From contig CP099841.1 in NCBI GenBank assembly GCA_030062745.1, positions 27,965,398-28,029,397 of the forward strand: a DNA stretch of 64,000 nt. Reading direction: 5' to 3'. Below are positions 47,706 through 59,948 of the stretch, one piece after another. The notes below the pieces were generated by a model that did no database searches, was not told the DNA's origin, and saw nothing but the letters and a program-made list of their open reading frames with translations. The number at the start of each line of letters is the position of its first letter. The stretch's first letter is position 1. This DNA comes from Capitulum mitella. Taxonomy: Eukaryota > Arthropoda > Thecostraca > Pollicipedomorpha > Pollicipedidae. Both the position numbers and the translations under genes were made by a program.

Positions 47706-50380
47706 TAAGTTGGGTAGGTGAAAATGCGACCAGGACAGTTCTCCCTTTTCCATATCTCTGGCACCGCCTATGCGAACGTTTTATAGACAAAAATGTGATA
47801 CAATTTGTGCTTTTCAAGTGTAAAAATGTAGCTAATGCAAGATAAAATAAAAAATTCAACGTTTATGGTAATTTCATTTAGGAGATGTACCTCTAATTTT
47901 CCAATCCCTGTGGGCGTACACGAATTTTGCCAAAATTCTAAACGTGTGAGCCACACAAAAAGGCCCCATAGATTTGCTCTTGATTCATGCCCATAACATG
48001 AAAATTGATTCATAATCACCGAAGGTATAGCAAGCAGAAATAACTCCTTCTGACATTTTCAACCCCCCCCCCCTACAAAATTTTCAAAATGCTCTTTAAA
48101 GAAATTTAGTTTACGTCATGATAAATCGATTATGGTCTTTTGCAATCATATCGGAAGGGTGGTTCTCGAGATCTCAGGATGCCGAACAGTGATGTCGATC
48201 TCTGCAACTGATTGGGGGAGGGGGGAGCCGGGCCGAGTGCCCAACAACCCAACCTCCCCCAATGTGTGTTTTTCAACAGATTAAGGCCACTTTATTTTGG
48301 CCAACAGAAATCATATTTATTTTAGTTGCTATTTATCAAATGAAAAACTGCATTTATCGTCACGTATATATACCTATGTATATACATATACATACATACA
48401 TGCACATTTAGACAGATAGATAGATAGATAGATGGACAGATAAATAGATAGATGATAGAAACAAAGACAGATTCTTCGCTTCAGACTTTATTCTTTATTT
48501 TCTGCCTACCTCTTGTCTGTTGCGGCCGTTTTTCGCTATTATTACTCATTTCCTTTTAAACCGGCAAAAAATATTGGGAGAGGGGACCAAAAATAACATT
48601 TGATGGGCCCAAATCAACATTAGGTGGGCCAGGGCCCTCTTAAAAGAATGCAAATCGACATCCATGGGGCCGAGCATAGTAGGTACGGAAATAGGGGCAA
48701 ACTAAAGCATGGATATGACCACACTAGAGCGAAAGAAACTGTCGCGGTTATTCTGTAGAAAGAGTACCGATTGGCTTTCAGTTTGGCATTTTCGACTTAA
48801 CGAAACTCGTAATCTTGTCAAGGTATACGCATCTCATGTTTCCATGGAATCAACATTCGAGCATGGGAACACCGAGGAAGCAATCTGGATAACCACACCA
48901 ACGTTTCTTGGGAAAGAACTGGCATTTTATGGAATCTGCTTCGATTTACGTAACGACATGACAGGTTTATCTTTCGCTCATATCACGCAGACCCGGTGTG
49001 TAGTTAAACGAGCGTGTTCAGTAATCTCGTCTGAAAAGGTGCGTTCTTGAATGGAATTTGTCGCAAACGTTTCTCGTTCTGAAAAGTGCCAGGTTTTCTC
49101 ATGAGCCTCTATCGCTTTGAGCGACATAGGTTTTCGTCTTCTTCAAGCTTTCTGGTGTGCCAATGAGTGGGCGGCTTTGTCCGGGTTTGAGACTGGTTCT
49201 CCCAAAGTTTCGATTGTGAAACGAAATATGCGCAACATGAAGACTGGTGTAAAAACCCGACGATTACAGCTGCCAAGACATTAAGCTGACTGAATCAGGA
49301 AGATATCCCCTACTCAAACGGATTAAAAATCGCCCGTGCAGTTTTCAGTATTGGTATCAATGGGCAGAACGACGTTTTTGCAAGTCAACAAGTGACTGCA
49401 TGGTTGGAGGCTTACGGAAACCAAACTTTTTTGAATATCAGAGAAACTGATTGCCCTGATCATATCACGTTTTCTTTTAACCACGAAAATGGCCTGAGAC
49501 GTCAGCCTTTTTGGGGCAAAACTACCTGTGATCTTGGTGTAGCAATGAACATCAATAATCTTGAAATTTAATGTAGGACTGTCGGAATGCATGGGGAGAA
49601 TAACACTAAAATTGCCCCCGACGACGTTAATAATTTGGGCGCGTTATTAGAAACATGGACTGTCACCTGTAGGCCTTGACCATCCTTTCTTTGCTACGTG
49701 CTACTTGGAAAGATGGCAAGCTAATTTACTATGAATAACATCGACTTCGAGTAGACAAGACTATTTACACTCAGATGATAGGCAGGGCGGAAGGACGTGT
49801 TACAACACGTTCAAGTACGAACGCTGTAAACGTAACCGATGTTACTTTTTCACTCATCGGCCATAGAGACAACAGTCAGGGAAAGTTTGTGCCTCAGAGC
49901 AATGAGGAATGCAATACTATGAAATGCAGGAAATGTTCAGAACCTTCATTTTTTTAGCCCTTCATCCACGACGCAAGATTTCAAAAAGAAAAGGTTTGTA
50001 CCTGGGTGGCATCTGCGGTCATCCTTCCCATCGAACTTTCTTCCAAATTTTGCCGGTCCCTCCCTTCTGAATCTCACGTGGTCTGTGCCGCATTTCACAC
50101 GGAGGCATTTAGCTAGCCGAATTTTTACAACTTCGGGAAGGGCCATAGTAGTACTGGAAAAATATGGTTTAAAAAAACTGCTGGTTTTCGTCCTGCAGAA
50201 TATTCTGCCGGCATCGCCTTTTGCACCTGGTCGGTCCGTTTCACAGCAACTTTGTGATGGACAGCAGCGATCCAAGTGTCGTCCTGGACTTTCCTGCTTT
50301 GCTCGAACGTCACGACACCGGGAAACCGTATTCGTCCACATTTCCACGTCAACCCGCCTTCAGCCGACAACAGTTTTCGG
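47706..50380. other. Gene-less interval with GATA microsatellite
   Basis: C run at 48064-48073; TATACA and (GATA)n tract at 48365-48456. The frames (113-133 codons) are unrecognised. GGGCC/CCAAAAATAACATTTGATGGG phrases near 48580-48660 look like transposon-terminal vocabulary, but no matched ends were found. Confidence 0.4.
48413..48456. repeat. (GATA)n microsatellite
   Basis: Imperfect GATA/AGAT tetranucleotide repeat, preceded by TATACATA/CATACA words. Confidence 0.85.
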
Positions 50381-50384
50381 GGCC

Positions 50385-50835
50385 GCGCGGCGGCGCCAGC
50401 TGACGTCAGCGCCCGACCGCAGACCACGTGACCTCCGGCGGCCGGCGCGACCCCTGACCTTACCCGACGGACGGCCAAAGGTCGCGGCGCCGCGCGAAAG
50501 GTCGGCCGGTCCGCCGGCGGCCTCCCGTTGCGAGGCGGCAGCGCCGGCCGGCCCGCGACACGTGACCCGCCGCCGGCGCCGCAGCTCGTGACACGTGACC
50601 CCGCCTCCGGCGCCGGCCGGCCGCGAAGCGGGCCGGCGGGCCGTGACATGTGGGACGTGTCGGCCGCCGAGCGCGGCGCCGTCCGTCACACGCACCGCTC
50701 GTGTAATGGCGTCACGGAACTCGGACGGCAATTTCGGGAGCCCGCGACGGCCCCGCGACGGCGCTTCACGCGCGCCGTGCGCGGCTGGTTCACAGGCCGG
50801 CTGTGAACCCCGCCTTTGGAGGCGCGCCCAACCGT
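50385..50835. other. GC-rich island with CRE and E-box cluster
   Basis: Within about 200 bp lie a perfect 12-bp CRE palindrome GCTGACGTCAGC (50399-50410) and three exact CACGTGACC words (50425-50433, 50559-50567, 50592-50600). The surroundings are CpG-rich. This resembles a promoter island; no downstream coding region is recognised. Confidence 0.45.
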
Positions 50836-50839
50836 AAAT

Positions 50840-51850
50840 CGTTATTGCCGGCGTGGTGATTCACAAAAATCACGTGTGCGTGTTGTCGTGCGATACATCC
50901 CAAAACTGTGCTCGATGTTTGTCCCCCCGGTCACTCACCAGGTCTCAGAAGTTTCGTGTAGCGCACAAGAAATCAGAAGACATCACACTTTTGCGAATCA
51001 ATGAAAATGTTTTTATTTGCTATCGCTCTTTTCAGTACGATAAAAAAAATCAACCAGCGTGCTGGTGTTATCAACCACTTACCTGATTTGCTGTCAGTCT
51101 TCAGCTAAGGAAAGACAGAACAAATCTTTAGCAGCCTGCCAAAGATACAACCCGCAGCATGAAAACCAACTCGATTTCCTAGGAACACAGAGGGGCAGAG
51201 AGGTCATCGACTTTCTGAGCGATCCGGCGCATTCCGCGTGTGCGTCGTCCATTCCACGTGCGCCTATTTTCAGGCGGCCGGCCAGGTCTGAGGCTCGCAG
51301 ATTGTGCCGTGTCTGGGAGCCTTAAATTGCCCCACTCCATCCTGCCCGCCCTCCCAAAAGGCACCGTTAATCAGGACCCTGCCGCCATGAACGCCAGCTG
51401 ACGCACCGAGCGCCTCCGCTGGCGGCCCGAAACAAGGCCGGCCGGCCCCAATTGGATCACCTTAACCCGCGGTATTACGTCCACTTGCATGCCTGTCTCT
51501 CTCGTGTTGCAAGCTTTCAACGGCAAAATGAGCTGGTCCGTTAGCCAACCGCCCCGGCACCGTCTGACAGGCGCGACCGCAGCCAAAGCACAGCACTGAC
51601 AGAAGGGATAGAGCGAAGCGCGAAACCTGCACTGGTTGCAGCGTAAGCAGAAGGCTGTCGTCGCGACGACTCGCATCTTCTGCGCCGCTGGTCCCTTCGG
51701 TGAGGCTACATTTCCTGGTTATGTTCAGCATCTGTGATCTTTCGGCAGTCCTCGTCCGATTTCAGCGGTGCCGGTATCGGCCAAAACATGACGACACTTG
51801 CTCCTCCTCCTCCTGAATCATGTGTGCCAAGACGCTGCAAGAGGCTAGTT
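50840..51850. other. Gene-less interval
   Basis: Mixed composition with unrecognised frames up to 101 codons. Nothing further seen. Confidence 0.4.
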
Positions 51851-51854
51851 AGCG

Positions 51855-52790
51855 GGCGAGCCCGTGCAGCGGGGTGAAACTGCTTCACCGCCGGGGGCGT
51901 GCGTGCCGCACGAACGGCGGGCGGCCGCCGGCAGCCCGCGGCCCGATTCGGCGCTGATAGCCGCTGCGGGCACGAAAAGTGCATACTCCGCTCCGCCCGA
52001 CTCGATGCATCGCCCCATCTGTTTTCGCAGCGCTCGGCGCTGTCATGCAACGCGGTGCTATTTGCGCTCGCCGCGCCGCCGGCCCTGCCTCGGCAGGGAG
52101 CGACCGAACGCGGCGGCGAGGCCGTACTCGCCTGTCGCGGAGGCCTAATGCGGGACTGACCCGGGGCGGCACGCGCCGACAGCGCTCTGCCCGCGGCACG
52201 TGCCGACGTGGACTGTCCGCGGGCCCCGGCAGGTCGGCACGTGCCGGACCGTGCGGCGGCCGATGTGGCGCAGCAGACGGTAGCCGGCGCGTGCCCTGGC
52301 CGTCGCCGCGGTGCCACGTACCCCGACACGGAGCACCGGACCTGCGGAGCCGTCCGGAGCGGTGCCGGCCGCGGCCGCCGGCCTCCGTGCAGCTCTGCAA
52401 GGCGCGGCGACGGCGTCCGGTCCTGTTTTGCCGGCTTTGTTTTGCCTGGCCGGCGCGGCCGGACTGGTTTTCCGCAAAAAGACTACGCGTCCCTTCGGCG
52501 AAGGCGAAAGCCGGCCCTTTCACCGGACGCGGCGAGGCGAGGGCGCCTGTGCCCTGCCAGGACCGGGCCCTCAAACGCCCCCTCCCCCGCCCGGACGGGA
52601 CCGCCGAACATGGCGTGGTACAAGGCCTTGGACACCAGGTGTCTGCAAAAGAAGCGCTCTTCAGCAGCTTGCGCAGCGACGCGAGGGAGGCTTTCCGAAG
52701 CAGCTGCACTGCTCGGCCCTGATCGAGTTTCAGTAAGGTCGAAACGCAGCGCGGCGGCTGTGGGCGGCTGATCCAGCCACCTCGGCAGCT
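51855..52790. other. GC-rich island
   Basis: CpG-rich. Long frames (274 codons minus, 247 and 187 codons plus) overlap fully in opposite directions, as expected from GC bias. A GCACGTGCC repeat occurs at 52196-52204 and 52237-52245. Confidence 0.45.
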
Positions 52791-52799
52791 CAGCGTTCA

Positions 52800-53385
52800 A
52801 CAGCCCTGGCTGGCCCTGCTCCTATACCGGCCCCAGCCTCAGATAGCATCGGCATGGCGTCTTCGGCTGGGATATACGAGGCACCCGGCATTGAATGTGA
52901 TCCGCCCCCCGGCCAAGTACAGATAAGGAGTCCTGCACGGGGAGGAACGCTCCCGCGGCGGTCGGCCGAGCCGCTAACGAGGTCGCCGCAGATACACGTT
53001 ATGATGTGGCAGGGCGGCATTGCGCAATCGGCCACCAGTGCGGCAGCCTGGAGGGCGGGTCGCTGATGAGCACGGCTGTGCAACGGCGCACATAGACGTT
53101 GGATGATGTCACTGCCACCGGGTGGCGTTCATGCAGCGGGTAGCTTTACTGCAGCTGTTTTCATGGATTTTGAAATCCCCAGCATAACTCGGCTGTTTGC
53201 GGCAAATTTTATTGCAGGTGTCCCTGTATGGGCAGCAGCTCTATTCGCTCACTGTATTTGATCGTGCAACGTACGAGTGCATCCTGATATGCAGACGCTC
53301 CCCGATTAAGCTACGGGCGGAATCCAATGCCCGTCATCGCTGCATACCAATCGAGGAGGACAACCGGACCTGGAGGAGGGAGGTC
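52800..53385. other. Gene-less interval
   Basis: Unrecognised short frames. Nothing further seen. Confidence 0.35.
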
Positions 53386-53389
53386 GACT

Positions 53390-54640
53390 CGAGCCACACC
53401 CTCCACAAGCGACCGTCCCTTCCGCGGACTGTGCCGGTGCGGCGCCGGTGTCCGTGTATCCGCTGTCGTCGCGTCCGTCCCTCGCTCGCGCGCGGCGCCG
53501 GGCCGCGTTTCCCCGCTGCATTCCGGCCGCGGCTGCCGGCGCCGCGTGAGGCGGCCGCCGGATTTTCTCACGTCGGCCGACGTCGGCGCTGACGTCACGC
53601 GCGCCGCCCAGACGGCCGCGAAGCCCCACGCCGAGCGGCGCCGAAAGCGGATCCTCGCGAGAACCGCCGGCGCGCAGCTCAGCGGCTTCGGCGGCCGCCG
53701 GGGCTTCTGCGCCAGCCGCCGGCGGCCCGGAGGGCGGCTGTGTCGGGGGACTGGACCCTCCCGCGGGACTGGGTCTGCGCCCGGGAAGCGGACACCTGTC
53801 TCCGAGACACAGGGAGAAGTGAGATGGCCCGCACAGTGCCGGTTAAACGGGCAGGCTAAGTAACGCTCTGACACGCTTCGTACCCGTGAGACGCGCTATG
53901 CTCTCGAGCTGCGACCCGCTGGCACCGCGTCATCAGTATCCCTCGCCTGCCTGCAGGAGATGCTGTGACCCCTGCGGCGTCAGCGGTCGCTCCTTTGACC
54001 GCAGCCGGAGGTAAGTGCGGCCGTCAGCGGTCACGTGCAGCCCACAGCCGGCGGCCTGGCGTCAGTCGGGTCGCCGGGTCTGCCTGTTCAAAGCCAGGCC
54101 GGATGCCGGCTGCACGCTGAGGCAGACGGCGACCGAGTGTCGCCGCCGGCCATCCGCCCGCTGCGCCCCGCGCCGATCGCTGTGCACGCGACCGCCACCG
54201 GCCCCCCATGCGCTGCTGCTGGCGGTGTCGCCGGCCGCCCCTCCCCCGGCAGGCACGTGAGGAGCGCCCCGTCAAACAGCGTCCGTCGGAATTCCCGGCG
54301 AGGTTCGTCCTCTCTGCCCTTGGCCGGAGCCGGATGGTGCTCATGGGGTCGGGCACCAGATTGCTGACGTCGGGCTCACGTGTTTGCCGCCGCTGGCGGG
54401 AGCCTCGGGGCGCGTGAATACACGGGGTCTTCCCGTCGCCTGGACACAGCACGGCGCGCGCTGTCGTCGGGAACGGGTGGCTGGTCATTGCGGGCAGACT
54501 GGAAACATCTCCGCGCACTGCAGCGTGACATGAATGTGCACGGTCGCGGCGTGAATCAGTCAGCTGCCCATGACCCTGTTGCGTCGCCCGCCACCCGCCG
54601 GCTATGGCCGGAACGCGAGCAGTCGGCCGCGGCGGAGCGC
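53390..54640. other. GC-rich island
   Basis: CpG-rich, with a GCTGACGTCACGC CRE-like word at about 53588-53600. Overlapping compositional frames; no gene recognised. Confidence 0.45.
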
Positions 54641-54649
54641 GGCTGTCGG

Positions 54650-54945
54650 TCCAGACCCGTCCTGACCGACTCCGGACCGTCGCAGTCCGCTCAGCCCGAC
54701 CTGGTCCGTTCCGGTCCGTCTCGATCCGCTCCAGTGTGTTGCGATCTATCCAGTCCCTCCTGGTCCATCACAGTCCGTCCCAATCCCTCCTGGTCCATCC
54801 CGGTCCGTCCTGACCCGTCCTGGCTCACCCGGTTCGTATCTGGCCCAGGCTGGCAACTGAGCCGTCTCCAATTTGTCCCGATCCGTCCCGGTCCGTCCCG
54901 ATCCGTCCCGGTCCGTTCCGATCCGTCCCGATCCGGCCGCGGCTC
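54650..54945. repeat. 10-bp minisatellite (CGATCCGTCC / CGGTCCGTCC)
   Basis: Alternating 10-mers are nearly perfect at 54878-54935 and degenerate back to about 54650 (TGGTCCATCC, CAGTCCGTCC). Three units equal 30 bp, so frames stay open; a 402-codon plus frame through here (54380-55588) encodes a PDPSRSVP-like repeat and is not called as a gene. Confidence 0.85.
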
Positions 54946-55640
54946 CCGGCCGATCAGTCTCCCGCCGGGGCAGTACCGGCTGCCGCGGTCACGCCTCGCT
55001 TTTTGCGTCCAATCAGAGCCGGCCGGCTCCAGACGGCGGGCAAAAACGCCGCCGACGCCGGCTGCGGCCGCCGCCCGAGAGCGATCGCGTGCCGCCGTCG
55101 GCCCGCCGTGCGTCGGCCGCGACGCTCCGCCGACGGCGGCGGAGCTCGCCGCCGCCGACGGCTCAGACGGCGGCGGCCTCGGCGGGTCACTCGCGGCGAC
55201 GGCCCGGCACGCCCCGCCCCCTCACGTTGCCGGCCACGTTATTGATTCACGCACAGCAGAAAAACAGCCGCACCGCGCCGCACAAAAACCCGCTGCCGCA
55301 AGGGGAAATGAAGGTCACCGCTCAGGAGGAGGGCGGCGCGGCCGGCGGGGAGGGGCGGGCTGTTTAAAGCGCCCGCTGCAGAGATGGATGGACATTCCTG
55401 GCCGTCCGGTGCAGGCCGCGGGGGCGGCGTCACGGCCCGCCACCGGCCGCCCCCCGAGGGCGTTTGGAGGTCAGCGCTGGCGCCGAGGGCTGGCACGCAC
55501 CTGCACACGGCTCGCGGCCGCGGCGGCGCCGGAGAACCCTCGGCGGTCACGTGACCGCTCAATATTTTCGTCTGGTGCTCCAGATTAACCGGCGAAGGGG
55601 AGCTGGAGGGCGGACCGGAGGGGCGCGCCGAGACGGAGCG
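54946..55640. other. GC-rich island
   Basis: CpG-rich continuation of the preceding array. It carries the E-box palindrome at 55543-55558. Confidence 0.4.
55543..55558. promoter_or_regulatory. 16-bp palindromic E-box
   Basis: GCGGTCACGTGACCGC is a perfect 16-bp palindrome whose centre is the CLEAR-type decamer GTCACGTGAC, as at 24337-24346. Confidence 0.45.
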
Positions 55641-56035
55641 CAGCTGTCCGCGGCAGAGGCGAACAGAAAACGGCTGAAGGCAAGGTTACCGAGGAATGGA
55701 ACACAGTGGAGCTTGCTGTGGGTGACGCTAGTGACAATTGGAGTTTGAGAATGGGGTTTAGTATCGCCAGCGGCGATGACACAGCACCACGATGATGTGC
55801 TGGGAATGAAAGGGTGTGATGCTTGACTCGTGTAGCGACAAAGTCAACCTTTTGGCGCACGGTTTTGGCGATTGGCTGACGCATGCGTCACGGCGTCCGC
55901 CGCACGTCAAAAGGTACAATACCCGCTTGACAGAATCGGGAAACTGAACGGTCCCATGCTTCTTCCTTTTCGCCGTCCAGTCGTGTGTGGCATAAACTCT
56001 GTGCCGTGTCATAACCTCATGCCATGCCACGTCAT

Positions 56036-56220
56036 GAGTTCATCTGTTTTCCTGACTACTCGTCCGTCTGAGCGTCTGAATCTCCGTGCAGCTGTTCGTC
56101 TGTTCGCCTGTTTATCTGTCCGTTTGTTTGTCTGTTTGTCTGCATGTCTCCATGTTTCCACGTCCGCCCGGCCGGCTGCCCGCCCGTCCGTTCAGTTTGT
56201 CCGCTGGCTGGTCGTCTGCC
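56036..56220. repeat. Degenerate (CTGT/CCGT)n pyrimidine-rich array
   Basis: Tetranucleotide-like CTGTTCGTCTGTTCGCC and GTTTGTCTGTTTGTCTG words, grading into CCGTCCG words. Confidence 0.6.
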
Positions 56221-57140
56221 CGTGTGACGGCCTGTGTTTGTGTCTCCTCGCCGGCTTCGCAATCAGTCCCCGGGGCGGAAATGGTTCAGACCGAAATCCG
56301 CTGCGATCTAGTGCCTCCGGCCCGGCCGGCTCACAACACAGCTAATTAATTAGATGTCGCCGCACGACCAAAACAGACGGCCCGGCGCATTGTCCGCTGC
56401 AGAGTGGACTGCAACAATGGCTTGGTGACAGCGTGGCACAGAAATCGCCAACTCGCATGCGCCGCTAATGGCGTAAACAGCTAAAAACGACACGTCGGAA
56501 GGGTGGGCGGCCGCGGAAAACGTGTGAACTCGCTGGCGGCGGGAACGCGACAAATGCCGCCGCCGACGCCAAACAAACACGCGAGGGGACAGCGCGCCGC
56601 CCCGTCGCGTCCGACGACTGACAGAGGGCGGTCGAAGGTCCGGCCACGGCGGCGGCCCGTCGAACGCCGCCGGCGGGAACGAAAATGGAGCGGTGTTATT
56701 GTCGTCGGGACTTCAGCCTGGTGACAGAGTTCCAGGCGCCAACCCCTGTCACAACAAATACACTGCTAACAATGGCGTTTCCCCCTAACAATGAAAAGTT
56801 TCGTCGTCATGAGTTTCCTGGGATCGATATTTAAACGTTTTCAAAGTTGGTATAGAGCCATAGCTATTTTTTGACAATGTCTTTCTACGCAACAACATAC
56901 GAGTGGTGTGACTGCTGAAATCATTCCGAGTTAGTAGGGCGGCCGCCACGCTGGTAGGGCTGTCGTCCTACCGAGGTCCTCCCGGGTCGTCCTCCGACCT
57001 CGGCGCCTCGGGCGGCGCGGAGACTACAGCCGCGGCGGGCCGCACACGACAATAACACGGCGGCGGCCTGGGCGGGCCGGCCGCCGCGGAGGCCGACACG
57101 GGCGTGGACGCGTCGACGGCGGCGGCCAGATGGCGGCGCG
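56221..57140. other. Mixed interval with GC-rich blocks
   Basis: GC-rich patches at about 56500-56690 and 56935-57140. Frames are unrecognised and overlap on both strands. Confidence 0.35.
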
Positions 57141-57149
57141 CGATAGCGG

Positions 57150-57330
57150 CCGGCCGTCCTATGAATATGCAAATAAGGATGCGGCGCCGGCCGGCCGGGC
57201 ACACGGGCCGCGCTGTTCTCGACAATGAGTCAGATCACGCAGATAATCGCGCGCATTAACGACAGATAAAGGGGCCGGTAAGCGGTCTGTGGCGACATTG
57301 TGTCGCGGACAATGAGGAGACCGCCGTCGG
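57150..57330. promoter_or_regulatory. Candidate cis-regulatory module
   Basis: Inside a GC island lie an exact POU octamer ATGCAAAT (57167-57174), TGAGTCA (57226-57232), two AGATAA words (57241-57246, 57264-57269) and two SOX-like ACAATG words (57222-57227, 57309-57314). A perfect hairpin GCGACA-TTG-TGTCGC lies at 57292-57306. The density of AT-rich developmental motifs in GC-rich DNA suggests an enhancer; motif evidence only. Confidence 0.3.
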
Positions 57331-58055
57331 CGGCGCCGGCGCCCCGCTCCGCCGTCCGATCTGATCCGATCCCGGGTCAAGGTGATGCCACTTGACGCCG
57401 GGCGCTGTCGTCACACGTGTCGTGCCGTTGACGTCACAATGTGCGGCTACAGGTGTCAGCAGTGACGAGTGAAGTGGCCCACTCGAAACACGTGACGGAG
57501 GCATTTTTGCCTCGCCGTGACACGGATGTGCCTTGGAAAATTGTAGTGATTGTTCCTGATTGGTCGCGTTTTTGTCCCCAACGTAAACACGAAACTCACG
57601 CGAGGCCCATTGCCATTTTTCCCGGAGTGACAATTTGGATATTTAAATGTGCCTGGATTACGAGACAGCTATTTATGGTCTGAAACAGTGGCTATACGAA
57701 TCAGTTCATTTGTGCAATGACCCGCGATTTTCCCTCGCACGGCATGCACACAGTTCAGGGTTACATAGTGCACTTAGTGTACTGCAGGGTCCTACAGTGC
57801 AGCCTGTAGTATACTATGGACGTTACGCAATCCGAGTAAGTACAGTGTAATCTTTCCGGTCTTCCAGGTGGACGGCACCGAAAAATCAGATCCTCGTTGA
57901 GCTGCCATCATGTGAGCCCCCGGATCCGGGTCCGGTCATTCCGTGTTTGAAGCGATTTAACCCCGACCGAGCGTGGATCCAGTACCAAAAAAGAGGGGAG
58001 GGTGTGGTCACCAGCTTCACGATCATAGCTCAGCCCACTGTTCGGCGTTAAAAAC
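57331..58055. other. Gene-less interval
   Basis: GGTCAAGGTGA (about 57375-57385) is another receptor-like half-site, and GTTGACGTCAC (57427-57437) is CRE-like. An imperfect inverted repeat AGTGTACTGCAGG / CCTGTAGTATACT occurs near 57775-57815. No gene. Confidence 0.35.
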
Positions 58056-58059
58056 CCTT

Positions 58060-59100
58060 CATCGGAAGCCGCATTTCCCCTTCTGGCCGTCCCTCCAGTA
58101 TTCCGCACCCTGCCTGCATCCCCGTGCCCCACGCGCGACGGAGCGCCGCGCGTGATTTGGAGGAGGGTGCGCGTGCGCCGTCGGCCGGCGCGGCGGCCGC
58201 CCGCCCGGCCAGACGCAAAAAGGCGAATAAAAATTGCAACACGAACGCGGGTGGGGAACAGTCTGAAGGTGAGCCGAAGGTCGGCCGCCAGACAGGCGGC
58301 GGCGGCACGCCGGGGACGCCGCCCGTATCTGGGGAACTAGTGGCTGCCGACGAGGAAGCGCTCGCGCGCGGGCGCGACGGCGCGGAAAGAGCCGCGAGGG
58401 AGACGCCCCAGGGAGCCGGCGGTGGTCTGCTTTTCATTTGAGCTGGAGGGGAGCCGGCCGGCGGCGGGGAGCGCTCGACATCAGAGGGCCGCTCCGTTGC
58501 CAGGAGGAATTCCAAGTCGGCCGGCCGCGGACGGCGAGTGGCCGCAGCTTTGATGCGGCGGCCTTGTTTGGCGGACGGCGCGGCTCGCGGGCATTCGACG
58601 GGCCCGGCCATAATTGAATCGGCGTCCCACTTCGGTCGTTTATCCTCCGGTGGTAATGGCGTGCGCCGACCGGCTCCATTTAACGCGCCCAGCGCTCGCC
58701 ATTTCGGATTCCGCCCCGGCGCCAGTGTTGTCTTTGTAACTGAGAAAACAGAAATCTGAATTCCCAGCGCCTCTTTGTCCGTCGCCTCCGACTCCCCTCG
58801 CGCGCTCCCACCGGGGCTTACGACCCGGCCGTCTGAAGAGCCGGAACATTTGGTGACCCAGTTACAATGAAATATGACAGGAAACACGCAGCTTGAAGAC
58901 GGCGAAAAAACCGGCAATGCCTCCATCAGCGGAGACGCCGCCGATTCGTCTCGCCCGCGGCGAAAATACGCCGAAAAAGCGCGCGCCGCCGCCGGAAATA
59001 CCCCGGTCGGCGGTCCCGACGGCGGCGGCCGGCCGGACGGACCGGACCAGCGCTGCCCGTCCCCGGCGGAGCCGCCTGCTGACCGGACCAGAGGGGTCGG
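58060..59100. other. GC-rich island
   Basis: CpG-rich. The 292-codon minus frame (58048-58926) is proline/arginine/alanine-biased, overlaps plus frames and has no recognised domain. Confidence 0.45.
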
Positions 59101-59103
59101 CCA

Positions 59104-59214
59104 ACTGAACCTGCAGAGGCTGCTGACTGAACCAGCAGGGGCTGCTGACTGAATCAGCAGAGCCTTCCGACTGAACCAGCAGAGCCTTCTGACTGAACCA
59201 GCAGAGCCTATGGA
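59104..59214. repeat. 22-bp minisatellite
   Basis: Unit ACTGAACCAGCAGAGCCTTCTG-like; unit starts at 59104, 59126, 59148, 59170 and 59192 give an exact 22-bp period. Degenerate units continue to about 59300. Confidence 0.9.
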
Positions 59215-59495
59215 CTATTCCAGTAAAGTCTACTCATTGGACCAGCATTGGCTGCTGACCGAGCCAGCGGACTGACGAGACCAGCAGAGCTTGATGACCG
59301 CGCCATTATAGCCATTTCCAGCTGACCGTTTACCGACTCAGCACCACAACCTACTGCCGGCTGAGCAGAGCCATCTCCAGCAGCTTGTCGAGTGACCCAG
59401 CAAAGCCTGCTGACAGACTAGGCGAACCCTGTAGCCGACCGAGCGGAATCGCCTTCAGCAGATCACCGGCCCAGTGAAACCGCACCTAGCAGTCT

Positions 59496-59669
59496 GTTGA
59501 CTGACTCTGCAGAGCCATCTTGTGCTGTCTGTTGACTGGACCGGCAGAGCCATCTTCACCAGACCGTTGACTGGACTAACAGAGCCATCTTGAGATATCT
59601 GTAAGATGACCCCACAGAACCATTTTGGTGGTCGGTTGGTTAGCACCACAGAATCATTTTCAACAGTCT
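59496..59669. repeat. 35-bp minisatellite related to the adjacent 22-mer
   Basis: Unit starts at 59496, 59531, 59566, 59601 and 59635 give a 34-35-bp period. The core GACTGGACCGGCAGAGCC matches the 22-mer core GACTGAACCAGCAGAGCC, with extra bases (CATCTT plus a variable part) extending each unit. Confidence 0.9.
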
Positions 59670-59948
59670 ATTGTGTGGGTGCCGACCCGGTTTTCCGACC
59701 GTATCATAAGCACGAACTCACCGAAATGCATAAGTATGACGCAATTATGATTGCCAGTCACAGCCAAAGGCGCAAAACTCATCAAACATAATTCGAAAGA
59801 ATCTTTAGCAGAAGTTTGAAATGGAGATCGATAAGTGTTAAAATGGCGATAAAATTTACGATTTACATCCTTAATCCACTGACTGAAACACATATGCAGC
59901 ATATACCCGTTGTACCCCGGCGGCGATGCTGATGGCCCCTCGCCTGGT

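Noticed and set aside
51885-52722. Fully overlapping 274- and 247-codon frames on opposite strands
   Set aside because: Mutual antisense openness is expected in GC-rich DNA with few stops; no domain is recognisable.
54380-55588. 402-codon plus-strand frame
   Set aside because: It runs through the 10-bp minisatellite and a CpG island; the product is low-complexity and other frames are also open.
57775-57815. Hairpin AGTGTACTGCAGG / CCTGTAGTATACT as a structured RNA
   Set aside because: Imperfect, short and without supporting context.
58048-58926. 292-codon minus-strand frame
   Set aside because: Pro/Arg/Ala-biased translation of a CpG island with competing frames.
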